This document shows positions 1 to 13,500 of a stretch of 64,000 nucleotides of DNA, piece after piece. This DNA comes from Cinclus cinclus. Taxonomy: Eukaryota > Chordata > Aves > Passeriformes > Cinclidae. Location of the stretch: assembly GCF_963662255.1 (NCBI RefSeq), contig NC_085055.1, positions 9,121,102-9,185,101 on the forward strand, given 5' to 3'. The notes under the pieces are model-generated. The model ran no database searches. It was given only the letters and a program-made list of their open reading frames with translations, and was not told the DNA's origin. The position numbers were made by a program, and so were the translations under genes. Position 1 is the first letter of the stretch; each line of letters begins with the position of its first letter.

Positions 1-1050
1 GTGAGAACTGGTAATAATAGCCAGGATTCTGAAACTGACTAAAAAAGTAGAAAATAAACCTAGGTACATGAAGCTTTCAGGTAGGTTACATTTTTTAAAA
101 AGTATATAAATAATTGGAATTTCTTTATATACTATAAATATAAAAAATTAAATATTTAATGTATTATTAATATAAAATTGTAATGTTGTGATTTAAAAAA
201 TTATTTAATTGTTATGTGATTTTTTAAGTACTGTGTCATTAGTGCTGACTTGGTGAAATGCTTATTTTTCCCATTTACTACGAAAAAATGTTTGAACTTC
301 TGAATGTTCGCTCAAGGCTAATTTTTCAGAAATCGCATGTAGCAATCTCATCTTTCAATTGCATCTTTACTCTGTAACTACACTTGTTTTTGCCTGTGTA
401 AACTGTGTCTAATGGCAGGTAAATTTGAATTTACAACCACATTTAAATAATGCTTGTGACTAAAACACCTGGAATATCTTACCTATTGTAAGTATATACT
501 GTATATCCAATCTAACCTATTGTAAATATATATTCTATGTGATTGTAACTATATTCTATGTAACTGTGTAGTCTAACCTAGGTGTACACACATAATCTGA
601 ATTAAGACATTCTAAAGTGAATCACTAAGTGTTTTTAAAGTTTGCAAAGCAGATGAAATTGAGTTTCACTCATCTCATGTCCACTGGTCAGCAAGGGCTC
701 TCACCTGGTGTCACTCCAGTCCAGATCACCCACTAGACACCAGCTTCAGGAAAAATACCCTGAGTACAAGTGATCCCAGTTTCCATATTGAGATTTTTTG
801 TAAGCAGAGAGACGTGCTTTTGATCAGAGATCAGTTTGATACACCTCAGTATGGCAAATAAATAGGGTGCAGGAAAAGGGCAGGCATTGATGAAGAGGGA
901 GGGACAGAGGGAGGGAAAGCATCTGAGACTTTGTAGAACTCAGTCTGCAGACAAAACTGGTGGAACAAGAAGCAAGATTACTTTTTCCCAGCTCCAGCAC
1001 CTTCTTTTTGATAGAGAAAGCTATAAATCAGCTGATAAATTAGCTCAGAA
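1..1050. other. AT-rich 5' flank of the CYP2 gene
   Basis: No coding signal is visible. The first 560 bases are very AT-rich. A TATAAA at 1022-1027 lies only 24 bases before the start codon, too close to leave a normal leader. An AATAAATA stretch near 856-863 is better placed for a leader of about 160 bases. Neither can be chosen from sequence alone. Confidence 0.4.
479..560. repeat. Short imperfect direct repeat, AT-rich
   Basis: The phrase ACCTATTGTAA followed by a TATATA run occurs twice about 35 bases apart, and a related TATATTCTATGT phrase follows twice. It looks like a small local duplication in AT-rich DNA. No function is implied. Confidence 0.45.
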
Positions 1051-4000
1051 ATGCTAACAATAACTCAAGGTTTTATAGTCCTGATAATTTTTTTGTTAAT
1101 TGTTGAATTTTTCAGGCTGCAAAAAGCTTGCAAGCAATTCCCTCCTGGACCAACTCCTCTGCCATTGCTTGGAAACTTGCTGCACTTGAACTTTCAGTTT
1201 CATCGGGATCTTCTGATGGAGGTATTTCTTCTAATATGCTCTTAATTGGTTATTTTTTCCCATTACTTTAAAAAGTGTGATTAATTGAAGGTTTTAAGTC
1301 TCTGAAAGTTACAGACAGGGTGTGAACATATAAAGATCAATTGATTCCTACTTCTGAGTCACTCTCTTATGTGGAGTATGTCATCTTCATGAGAAACTTA
1401 ATGCCTTTAAGAATCAAGTCAACTTGGGGACAGAGTTTATGACTTGTTATTAAAGTTGGAGACTATCAATAATCTAAAAGATGCTTCTGCACTGCTAAGT
1501 GTGAAGCTGTATCCACTGTAGTACTATCCCTATGTGATACTTCTTAAAATTCTCACTGGCATTGCCCAATTTGATCACAAAATGGGTAATATGGTGCATG
1601 TATGCTTGTGGTACAGGAAGGGCATTTGCTCCCCATCTTCCTACAGCTCCTGAAAATGGTTTGTCACTTGTTAGTGACAGCTGCAGTTAATTCCTCTAAA
1701 GGTTTGAAGGTGACCTCTAGTTCAGGTGGATGCCTGAGAACACACATGGGCCAATGAATGCAGAGCAGAGGCTGTGACGCTCTAGCAGGGAGGGGAAAGC
1801 TGGAATCTAAATAAATATGAGGAGAAGCAAGTGTATGATGTGTAAATATGAGGAGAAGCAAGTGTATGATGTGATCAATTGGGTGTACTTTTTGTGGCAC
1901 CTTAGACACTGTCTGCCACCATTTTTTGTATCATTGTGGATGTGCTGGAGCAGGGTCCATGCTTGTACAAAGGTTTTTCCACTCACAACTGGAGTTCCCC
2001 TGCCATACACCCATCCCTGCTTGGATACCTCTGCTGTGTCCAATGATAAGTGCTCTCCTCAGTACTGTGAGGAAACCCTGGACCCAAATGCAGCCCACTT
2101 GCACTTCATGGCTGTTGGATTATTTGTGTCCATGTGCTCTCCTGGAGCAGACGGATGGTGCAGTTTTTATTAGTTTATTTCATTTTGCAAAGGCAGGACT
2201 TGCTGGAAGCACAGAGCCCCAGGGTGGTGCAGAGTGTGGTTGTTCAATTAACAAGGTACTAATGTTGGGGTTGGAGGAGATGCAACATAAAGTTTTCTTC
2301 CTTTTCCTGCAGAGTTGCTGCAGAAAGTGCTTTGAAAAGAAAATAACTGCCCCCTGGGGTACATAAAATTGGCTACTGAAAATGCTATTCTCAGCAAAAC
2401 AACAGCTTCTTCCTGCTTCTAGCTACACTTATATGCATGGGGATGATGTTTTCAGCACAAAACTGTCCACTGGAATGGTGAATAGCAGGTGCAGTGTCTA
2501 TTGGAGATCTATATATGGGGATTCACCTGTTCTTTTCCTGGCACCTTTTCCACTTACAGCTGGCAAAAACTCATGGTAACATGTACACTCTGTGGTTTGG
2601 GTGGGTCCCAGTGATTATACTGAATGGATTTCAAGCAGTGAAGGATGGCATGACCACACACCCTGAGGATGTTTCTGGGAGGCTGGTGTCACCTTTCTTC
2701 AGAGCATTGGCCAAAGGAAAAGGTGAGATTTTCCTGCCATTAATAGTGTGAAGGAATGTTGACTTGGAAGCTACTCTGCGTTGTTATACTCTGCCCTCCC
2801 ATTCGGAATGATCTTCCAACAGATACTGTTCAAGTCCTCCACTGGCTTTTGAGACCACCTTACTGTTTGCCATGGTGCCTTTTGCACTGAGCTTTCCTTA
2901 GCCTAGGAAACACTCTAGGTTGTTTCTTTGTAACCTTTTTGCTGTATTCAAGATGTATGTAATGTGATCCAACTCAGAACCCAGCAATCTTGCCCTCATC
3001 ACAGTCTAATCCATTGTAGTACACATGATTTTGCTACACATCACATGAATGCAATGTTTGTTTGGTAACTATATTCATTATGGTTGCCAACCACTTTCCA
3101 TCATGAGCAAGAGACCTATAAAACCCTACTCCAGAATTTCCATTTTTGTACTTGCAGACACCCCAGACATTTTGTGAGTACCATTTAATTGTGAGGGTGC
3201 CTGCAACACAGGAAAACCCACTGCTTCTCAGAGTATTCCAGCTGTTTGCAGTATTTTTTTTCCTGCCTCTGCATTTGCTAGATCAAAACAGACACAGATT
3301 GTTTAAAACTAGGTGAAACCTCTCTTTCACAGCAGCAGTTCAGGGCTCTTCAGGTGACCAGGAGTGCAATCTAACAATTAATGGAGTGTTGTCTCTTCCA
3401 GAGTAGAAATAGAGCCCAAATGTCCCTTAACTTTCACCTTTATCACCTCAACTTACAACCATCACATTAATTGGTCTGTATCTCCACAAACATACCCTGT
3501 CCTGAACCCTACTCTGTGGGGATTCTTCCAGTTATTCCTGTCTTGAGCATGATTACTTGAATATGGCTAAAGCACATCTCCTTAAGGTGATCTGGGGTTT
3601 TTTGAGACATTAAGAAATGGCACAGTCAGAAAATCCTGAGATTGCTCTCTTCAGCTATTAACTACATTCAATATTAAGAACAGTGGTCTAGTAATAGTTT
3701 GGGTATGTTTGGCTATGTATCTTGGTTACCAATAATTTCACCTAAAGATATTTTCTCACAGTATATTACCTGATTTACTCCATGTATTTTATAATATCTA
3801 TTTAAATGAATTGTTCCATGTCTGTGGCAAATATTAACACCCTCAGGTATCATACTTGCAAGTGGTCGCTCCTGGAAGCAGCAGAGACGCTTTGGAATAA
3901 TGACTCTACGCAATTTGGGAATGGGGAAAAAAGGACTGGAGCATCGAGTGCAAGAGGAGGCCTCTCACCTGGTGGAGTTTTTTGTGAACCTAAAAGGTAT

Positions 4001-7000
4001 CTTACCTGCTGAGAAATCAGGCAGTTTTCAGTCTGGATATGGGTCCATATCTTCAGTATGCAGACTTATCTACCCCTTCTAGGTGATGTATCCAAACTTA
4101 CCAAAGCACAAGAGCAGATGGAGCCTAGAATCACAAGTATTTCTTTCTTATATAGCTCTTCGTACATCTAGTGAAGCTGCAAAATTCTGAAACTCCACCT
4201 CCATGGGCTGATAACATGTCTGCGATGTAATGATATTATACAATGACACAATTCTGCTGAACTGCATGGCCAAACCATTCTCAGGCTGCCTGCCATGGGT
4301 ACCTGAAGAGTATTGCAGAGCTTAGTAATTTCCTTAAATTTTAAGGACTTTAGGTGACCTGCATATTTTAATGTCTATCTGGCTAAGTAACTATTGGCAA
4401 GAGAAACAAAGCAAGTAGGAGGTGGGAGGAAACTTTAGTGGATTAATAGGATTAACTCCAGGTTAATCTTAGAGTCCACGACAGGATGATTTCTATCCAA
4501 ATCACTTGTTTATGAATATCTGCTTCATAATTTTAGAAAAAAGATAATCAGGCAGAGATATGATCTACTGCTCACAGCTGACACTGTAATAGTTTCATTA
4601 TGTTTATTTGTCTGTCTATTCTTCTTCTTAAATCTTCCCACATTCCTCCATTTTCCTTGTAATTAGTTTTTTACATTTTTGAACATGTCTGTCACTGACT
4701 TCCCTTAGTTCATCTCCACTGGCACTACTTCCTTCTCACATTCTCTCTTTTCTTCTTCCTCACAGCTGACGACAGCATATTTGCTGTGATACCCTAGAAC
4801 AGATCTTAGCTGTACAACTTCATTTCACAGGAAGGGCTGTGAAATTGTTTTAGAGCTATGAGGAAAAAGTTTAACAGTGTCCTTTGTTCTAAGACTATGT
4901 TTTATTTTCATTTATTCATATTAGTGCCACATCTCTGTCATCATTCACACCCCAGCTGGATAAAGAGAACATTTTATTAAATCTTTAATAACATCTAGTC
5001 ATAGCTGTATAAGGATCACCTGAAAAAAATACTAAGAGTGAATTCCAGTTACTGTGTTTGCAGGAAGACCTGTGGATCCTTCTTTCCCTCTTTTCCATTC
5101 TATTTCAAATGTAATTTGTGCTGTGGTTTTTGGATATCACTTCTCTGATGAGGACAAAACCTTCCATGAACTGATCCGTGCTACAGAGAAAATATTCAGG
5201 TTTGCAGGCAGCTTTGTTCATCAGGTGAGAAAATCATATACTGGTTTGGTTTTGTTGTTTTTTTTTTTAATAGGTAGAAAGTGCAGAGCAGATACAAAAA
5301 TGGGTCTTCACTAAACACAGAGCAACAGGCAAATGTAGGCTGAGAGCTAAGAAGTGTCCTTGGGGAGGGACCTTATGACTGTATCCTTGGTTTTAAGGCC
5401 ATTTTTAAAAACAATTTTTGATCTTTTTTTTGCAAGCTGTGGGGCGTTAAGTCCTTTGGTATTTCTGAAACTATTAACAGAAACATCTGCATTTAATTTG
5501 AGACTGGAGTTGGTAATATATTTGAATTCTGCAGTGCTGCTCCCCCCACTTCTATTTACTTCTCTCCTCCAAAAATGGGTGTCATTAAACTCTACTGCTT
5601 TTTATCACTTTGCAAGTCTTATGCTGAACATTTCCTTTTTTTCCCTACCTCACAAATCATAAAATAGTCATTATTAATCTTTTCCTTACCATGTTATAGC
5701 TCACTATTCACATATTGCAAAAACAATACATACATTATCTTGCAGTCTCATAAGTCAACTTCTGTCAGAGGATTTTTTGTAGCTCCTTCCCACAAAACAC
5801 CATAAAGACCAACTTTGCACTTGAAGCATCTTGAAGTGTACTTGAAGTATTCCTCATGAATTGGACTTGGTGGTTTAGACCCTTAAAGAGGGAGAAGCCG
5901 TGTGGAATGAGGAATGCGGATGGCATAGCAAATTTAAGTGGCATTTAAGTTATGTAGGAAGAGGCAAACCAAAATGCAGATGTGGTAGTAAAGCTATTTT
6001 TCCATAGTTAAAAATACAAAAGCAGACAGACAGAACTATCCAAAACAGAGGACAGTACTTAGAGCTGACAAATGTGTGTGTAAATACACTCAGCAGGCTT
6101 AGGATGTAATATTGTTAACCTTCAGAACAATTATTGCTCCTTAGCAGTCATAAGGACTCTGACTAGGAAAACTAAATTAGCCCTTATCTTATAGTGATAC
6201 CCACACCATAATTCCTTTTGTCAGCTCCAAAAATTCCAGAGTTACTTGAGGCTGCAAACCTGTTAATCTTAGTAGCCCTATGGTATCCAGAAAGGATGTC
6301 CTTACATTTCGCGTGCGTGGGAGCTGGGTCTCCAACTGTGCAGCAGTGAGGTCATATAGTGATTTTATTAGCCAAGCAAACTTAGAGACATGAGCAGAGT
6401 GTTGGCAGAATTGCCTCGACCTTTGGAATTGTGTCAAATTACTATTAAAGCTTTCCCACATGACAGCAAAAATCTGCTCAAAGCAACCCTAATTTGTTTA
6501 TTCCATTATCAATATTTCTGGGCAGAACAATTCAGCCTTCTGGTGTGTCTAAAAGCAGCTTTGTCAGTGATGGACAATTCATGGTACCTCTTGTGTGTCA
6601 CTTCTGCAGATGTACGAAATCCTGCCCTGGCTGCTGTGTCGCCTCCCTGGGCCTCATAAGAAGGCTTTGGCTTGCTATGATGTCCTGAGTTCTTTTGCAA
6701 GGAAGGAGATCAGAAGGCATGTAGAGAGAGGGATACCAGCTGAACCACAGGATTTCATTGACTTTTACCTGACTGAGATAGAGAAAGTAAGTGTTCATTC
6801 TGGGTGATCATGCTGTTATGATGTATAAGGTCAAACAGACCATTAAATCACTCAGTGTGACCCCTCCACCATAGTTTCTTACATCTCATAGGCTTCTTAA
6901 CGTGAATATAATATCTTGGGACTTACTAACTCATGTGTTTCAGAAAGGCATCCAGTTTTGTATTTTGGTAACATGAATTAATTGCCATCAAGTATGAGAG

Positions 7001-10000
7001 GGTGAACCCAGGAGCTCTCATCTGCTTTGTATAAATACCCATGAGTATACTTCAGTCCTGTGATAAATACATGACAGTTTATTCCTGTAGGCTACATAAC
7101 TTTGGTAGACCACCTCATCTTCTATAGCAAGGCTCATATTTACAGAGGGATTAAATACATGCACAAATCACTACCCTGAAAGAGCAGACTTGCTTCTTTG
7201 GGATCCAGTGTGTGTGCTCCAACACTAACTGTCCTTATGACACATAACTGTCTGGTTTCTCCCTTGGCAGGCAATCATTATCCCTATGTTGCCTCTAATT
7301 TCCCCACTGGGGCATGTCTGGCTTGGCCCCTATATTCAAATTGAGCAGCCTAGAAAACAATTTCACAAACAATGCAATAATCAGAATTAATCTTCTTCCC
7401 TGCCCAGGCTATTATTTTCCATAGTAGAAAGTGACTCTGAGCCAGAGAGCTCAGTATCTGCCAAGATACCCTCTTTCCTAGGGTAGATGAAGTTTATGTA
7501 GCTCCTACCTCTGGTCATTAACTTTCATCTAGTCAGGCTGCTGTGTCCTCAGTATTGGCTCAAGGGCTCTGGAAGGAGTTGATACATATCTTACACTTAG
7601 TATCTGAGTGACTACGGCAAGATTTATTAAAATAAACATTTTAGAGGCAAAGATGCAGCTTTCTCCGGTGTCAGAACTGCAATTTATTGCCATCTGTTTG
7701 TTTGAAAACGTTTTTGCCTAATATATTTTCTCTAGTTGTATTTTTATTTTACTCTCCTATTATTCAGAAGGAAATACATGGGTACCTTTCACCCATCAGT
7801 TCACATTTATCCTGAACTCAGAAAATAAATTGCTCTCAAAATAATCTGTCGAAATCCTTTTATTCAGATACATTTTTCCTTTGACATTTGCTAGGACCAT
7901 TAGATACCAAGGCCAAGGAGTGATATGTTATAGGGCACTTGCTTATATTTGCACTCTAGGCTAACTGCAAACTTGTAGTGTGCATTGAAGTTTTTGTAAT
8001 TAAGTCATCAAGCATAGAATTGCCTTTTTGTGATGAAAGAATAATCCACCTCATGAAAGACAGTAATACAGACTTATAGTGCCTATTTGGGAAACTACTA
8101 AACTCTTAGTATGCATCAAAAACTGCAATTTCCACTATTTGTGCACATGCCAGCTGTGGAAGTCTCACAGTTCTCACACAGAGGGCATACAAGATAACCA
8201 AATTGTTATGCTTTAACTTCAACTTTTTATCACCATCTACAGTCTAAAGAAGGGGCCAAGCCCAAGTATGATGAAGAAAATTTGGTATATGTCATAAATG
8301 ATCTTTTCCTTGGTGGATCAGAGACCTCAAGCACTACATTGTACTGGGGACTCCTCTATATGGTGGTGAATCCAGATATCCAAGGTGAGAGTGGTGAGGT
8401 TTTCCTGTTTATTTTTATTATCCTATGCTAAACTCAGGCATATTAAATATTAAATCACAGGATATAAACCTAATGTACTATGTTGAAATAATACATTTTT
8501 CTGTTGCTCCAAGAAAAGTGACCAGCTAAAGTATTTTATGCATTTTTCTCCTCTGAAATGGTGAATATTTCTCCACAGTAAAAGTGCAGAAGGAGCTGGA
8601 TGCTGTTCTGGGTCCTTCCCAGTTAATTTGTTACGAGGATCGGAGGAAACTGCCCTACACAAATGCTGTGGTACATGAAATCCAGCGCTTCAGCAACATT
8701 GTCTTTGTTGGCGTCCCCAGACTGTGTGTGAGGAGCACAACACTACTGGGATTCCCTGTCAAAAAGGTACAGATGCATTTTCAGCTCCTGCTCTTTCTTT
8801 GGCAGAGTGGCATTTCAGTTTTGTAACCCGTTTTCCATCTATAAACTACTCTCCCTTAAACTCAGGAATGTGGTACCTGGGGAAGGGTTACTGGTTGTGG
8901 CTCCAGGAGTGAAAGAAGTCTTCTACTTATCATGTAGGTGCTCACACAGCTGATAAGGCCTCTGCCAAGGAAGTCTCAAATTCCTGCCCATCATCACAAC
9001 TGCAGAGACCAGCTCTGCTTGGCAGGGGATGGACTGAGAGGAGGAACTGGTTTGCCAAAGCACTGGTTAGGACATCCCTGCCTAGCTTGGCACTTGCCCA
9101 GATGCCAACAAGCAATGATTTTATCCATCAGGCATAAACTGATGGGTGACAGGCACTAGTATTTGGAACTGAAACAACAGTTTCTTCTTTTCAGGGCACC
9201 ATTGTTATACCAAATATAGCATCTGTCCTGTATGACCCTGAGCAGTGGGAGACACCCCGACAGTTCAACCCTGGCCATTTTCTGGATAAAGAAGGAAACT
9301 TTATACCTCGAGAAGCTTTCTTACCATTCTCAGCAGGTAAATGCACTGACAGTTTGAACTGACTTGACAATGAGATGATGAATAAAGAAGTGTGAGATCA
9401 TGGAATTTCTTCAGATAACATCTTCTACCTCTGTTGTTTGCTGCTTTCAAAGAACATTCCTGGCTTGTTTCTGCCAAAGGAGAGGCTTCTGTTCTGTCAG
9501 ACCCCAAAATGTTCATAGGACACTTTGGTGGGAATCCTACTCAAAGTCCTGAACATCTCTGGCTGGCTGCATGCTGCAGTCATACACAGGTTTTGTCTGT
9601 TGTGCTCTTTACACATAGTTATTTTCCTGAGGAGTAATTTGTACTGTGTGTACTGGAGTTAATTGCAATCTCTTTTAAAGAAACAAGCTGAAAGAAAAGC
9701 AGAAGGCATTCTGATAAACACAGGATTATGTTCTTGCTTACAGAACTGAAAATCCAGTTGCAAAAGAAGGAAACAAGGTAACAATGCACGGACAGTTAGT
9801 AATCATACCTAGCAGTAAAGATCCTGCTGATGGTTTTGTTTTTCTTTGTTGATAGTCACTAAAATGTCCACACAGAAGTGGTTTCTTAATTCAAATGGCT
9901 TTTTCTTTCCTTATATCTGTCTGCTATCTGGAAATGAGGATGTAATATTCACCTTTTCTGCTCACGCCAAGGAATGGGAGTCCTGGGCTTTGCCTATAAA

Positions 10001-10592
10001 GTGACCAAGCCTCTGTTCAACTCCAAATGCCTCTACCAAATAATTTTGCTCTGCTGATGTTAACTCACTAAAGCATGTGCAAACAGCTGGCAGATTTTTA
10101 TGTATGGTCCTGAAGTTCAACATCTTCTGTAAAAGCAAAACAGGTTTGGTTTTTTTTGTCAGGTCAAGAAAGAAATAATGTTGGCACTTCAGAGATTTTC
10201 ATTGAAGTTTTCATTTTGTGGCTCCTAATCTAGGATGTTGGATGGGATCTTTTCGAGAGAGAATTCATATTCTTTTAGTTCTGTGGCTTTCATGGTGCTC
10301 TCCTTGAATGAAACAAAACAAAACCCACCTCTGCTTTCAACAGGAACAAACTAAGTGATTATGAAACTGAAAAAATCCTGGATACTCACTGTCCTTTCTC
10401 CTACCCCCTGCAGGGCACCGGGTGTGTTTGGGGGAGCACTTAGCCAGGACCGAGCTCTTCATTTTCTTTGCCAATCTGCTGCGGGCGTTCACCTTCCAGC
10501 TCCCCGAGGGAGTGACCACGATCAACACGGAGCCTGTTATGGGGGGCACTCTGCAGCCCCACCCCTACAGGGTTTGTGCCATTCCACGCTAG
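1051..10592 (+). CDS. Cytochrome P450 family 2 monooxygenase (CYP2J/CYP2AB-like), 9 exons, 490 aa
   Basis: Coding exons: 1051-1221, 2560-2722, 3847-3996, 5064-5224, 6610-6786, 8243-8384, 8579-8766, 9195-9336 and 10414-10592. Their lengths (171, 163, 150, 161, 177, 142, 188, 142, 179) and phases are the CYP2 pattern. The product is a haem-thiolate monooxygenase, expected in the ER membrane, oxidising lipophilic substrates with electrons from P450 reductase. The N-terminus has a hydrophobic anchor (about residues 5-21) and the hinge [13 protein letters not shown]. Exon 3 carries the WKQQRRF C-helix. The I-helix reads GGSETS (298-303), where AGTET is more usual. The K-helix ExxR is E355/R358. 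The haem loop [10 protein letters not shown] (429-438) has ligand Cys436. There are no internal stops and all introns are GT-AG. The protein resembles CYP2J most, but a CYP2AB assignment is possible; the substrate is unknown. The introns of about 1-1.5 kb show no other genes. No close polyadenylation signal is visible; the first AATAAA is near 12302. Confidence 0.93.
1812..1873. repeat. Perfect 31-bp tandem duplication in CYP2 intron 1
   Basis: The 31-base unit that begins TAAATATGAGGAGAAGCAAG occurs twice head to tail (1812-1842 and 1843-1873) with no mismatch. The lack of divergence implies a recent duplication. It lies in intron 1 and has no apparent role. Confidence 0.85.
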
Positions 10593-13500
10593 GCTGCAGC
10601 AGCCACAGACCAGCCTGAGAAAGCCACCTTCACCCCCGTGAATTTCCACTCAAGTGTATAAACCTCCTTCTGGCTATTGATATTAGTCTATCCCAGAGTT
10701 ATTCAGAAAGTGGAAGCAAGCCAAGACCTAGACTAACAGTATTTTTTTGGTCTGGTCTTTGTGAAAGTCATGGATATTCTCACAGGGATCTTGACTGTAT
10801 TCTCCTCTCTGAGAGCACTTGAAGCCAGATGCTGTGGTTCCCAGCTGAAGCCATGCTGTGTCCCCTTGTCCTAGCTAACCAAAATCATCCTCATGCTCAG
10901 TCCTGAGCAAACCTCAGGAAAATAGGTGCCATTTCTGGGAGTAGCCTGATAACCTCAAGTAATTTGGCTATGGAAAGTGCACTTCAAAAGCTCTATTTTG
11001 GTTTTATTGTCCTGAACTTAGCCACTTTAATTTGTCATCAGGTTGAAAAAAACAAAACAAAAAAGCCCCAAAAAACAAACAAACAAAACACACACACACA
11101 CAAAAACCCCAGAAAACACATTAGAATGTGGGTGCCTACACATCTGAATTTGATGTTAAGTATCTCACATATACTAGGTAAAAATTAATTCTAAAGCTGA
11201 AGAAAGAAACTTAAATTTGGTGTTTACTATAAATGTGAATGTGTGAATTTGCATCCTGATTATAGTTATATTGTCAAGTTGTTAGTTTTTTATTGTTTCT
11301 TTTACTTTTAATGGTGTTGAATCACAACCATTATCAATCCTGCTTGGATGAGGCATTGAATGTGAGATGAGAGAGTCACTTTGCCAGTGAGTTTCACTGC
11401 TAACTCCATGACAAAGGAATGCAAAGGTTTTGGAAGGCAGCCTCTAGCAGTTATCTGAATATTCAGATAGTTTCTCTATTTTCAGTGCCCTTTACTTTTT
11501 TCATTACAACCCACACTACATTTCCTGGTCTCCATTCAATTCTCCCTTGCCCCCTTTCAGCTCCTGCTCCCATCTACTCTTTTTTCATATAAACTATTTC
11601 AGGATTCACCTTGATCTGATGACATCAAGCTTCTCTCTCCTTTTTTTTCTGCACCAGTATTAGTAGAGGAATCCATGCTGAGCTGAAAACAATCACCAGT
11701 GTGTTTTCAGGAGGGAGCTTGGAAAATCTCATTTATTTGTTCTTTAAGGGTCCAGATTATGCAAAGAAGAGCACAATAACTGTGGAGGGCACAGTAGAGG
11801 TGACTTAGTGTAAGAAAAGACATAAATGATGATGTGATGCAGGAATTCTAAAATATCTGTTATTTAAGGTAGCTGTTCCTTGTCACTGATTCAACTCAAG
11901 AGACACAGCTGGTTTAAGCACAGAGCTGCAGGTGACAGCCAAGTTCAGCTGTAACTGTGCTGAAGAGGTCTTGTACGCAAATCACTTTTGGAAAGGATTC
12001 AAATGTTGGACTTAAGCAGAACTGCCTGTAAACACTACTGTAAACTTAATATCAAATTTGTATTGAGGACCAAAAGTGATTTTATGTTGGAATTTAAAGT
12101 ATTTATAATTAAATCATTGTTTCTGAACCTCAATAATATGAAATGGAGGAGAATGTTACTACAGAGAAGTGAGAACTGACCAGATCCTGGCATGTGTTGT
12201 AGCTCTGGCCATGGTCTGCTCCAGCACAACCCAGCACTGGCAGGCTTGCAGGGCTAGAAGGGAAATGGGGGCAGCAAGGGCTTTCACAAAGTAACAGCTG
12301 CAATAAATAATCCAGCCTGTTACTCCACACAGCATATCAAAGAATGTTCCAGGGCCTACACACTCTCGCTCAGCCTCTTTACCAGCTTTAACCCTTTTAA
12401 CTAGCATCAGCCACAGCCTCAGGTCTCTGAGTAAAGGTAGAACTGTCATCCCTAATAATATGGTTTAGAGGGTTTTGAAATCAGGTTGCAGGTGTCTGTG
12501 CCAGGGAAAGATGTGAAACTGGGTGTGTTACTTTTTAAACTACTATGATTCCTTCAGGTAAAAGTGAGTTCATGTCATACAACTGCAGAAGGGCTGCTTT
12601 GTTTTATATTTGCAGGATATCAGGAGTGAATGAATCCAGAAAGTCTAAAATATTTAATTTTGATGCATATGAAAGAGCTGTCTAACATTATATGTTGCTC
12701 ATCTCTGCTAAGTTACAGTTCAGGAAAGCACTGGCAAGTTTGGAATCCAGATTCTATGCTAATCTTTTTCTTGTGCTTTTCTTTCTCTTTCACGGTGGGC
12801 TTCTCCTGGGTAGCAATATTAGTGCCACAGTTATAAACAGGACAAATGCCAAACTCCAGGGAAGCTAATTATCCTGGCAAAAGGAAAAAGCAGACACTGG
12901 AGACAAAGACACCCTTGTATAAAAGTTGGTAGATTCTGCTTCCATCCAGAAATTAAAAGCAAGGATTGATTTTATTTTTTTCCCACTTCTGTTCAAATAA
13001 ATTATTTGGGGAACTGTTTTGTTTCAAAGGCCCAGGCTAAAAATGTCCCTGTGGACATTTGGTATGAATCATCGGGGTGTAGTGGGGGAACCTGACATCT
13101 ATGGGATTACATTTTGAAAAAAAGAAATTATCTGTTGCACCAGCAGATGCATTTGGGGAAACTATTTCTGTATTTTTGAGGAAGTTTAGAAACTCTTGGA
13201 CAAACATGAGGTGAAAAAACAGGAAATTTTTGCTGTCTCTTCAGCGGAAGATCTCGCAGGTATGAAATGCAGCAAAAAGGGAGATGGGTCACAAGAGCTA
13301 GAGGGGGTTGCATGGCACACGCTGTGTTGGTAATATGAGCCTCATCACGGGATTTGTACTAAGCATCTCTTTCTGTTCAAAAATCAATTGGATGTATCTT
13401 CAGCAGAAAAATTACTTTAGGATTGTTTAATAACAAACAATACAGCGTTTGGTGTTTGTACTGTTCTCACAAATTTTTCTAAGACATCTGCAATCATGTG

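Noticed and set aside
1022..1027. TATAAA just before the CYP2 start codon as the TATA box
   Set aside because: It is 24 bases before the ATG, so transcription would begin at about the ATG itself. It was kept only as a remark in the flank entry.
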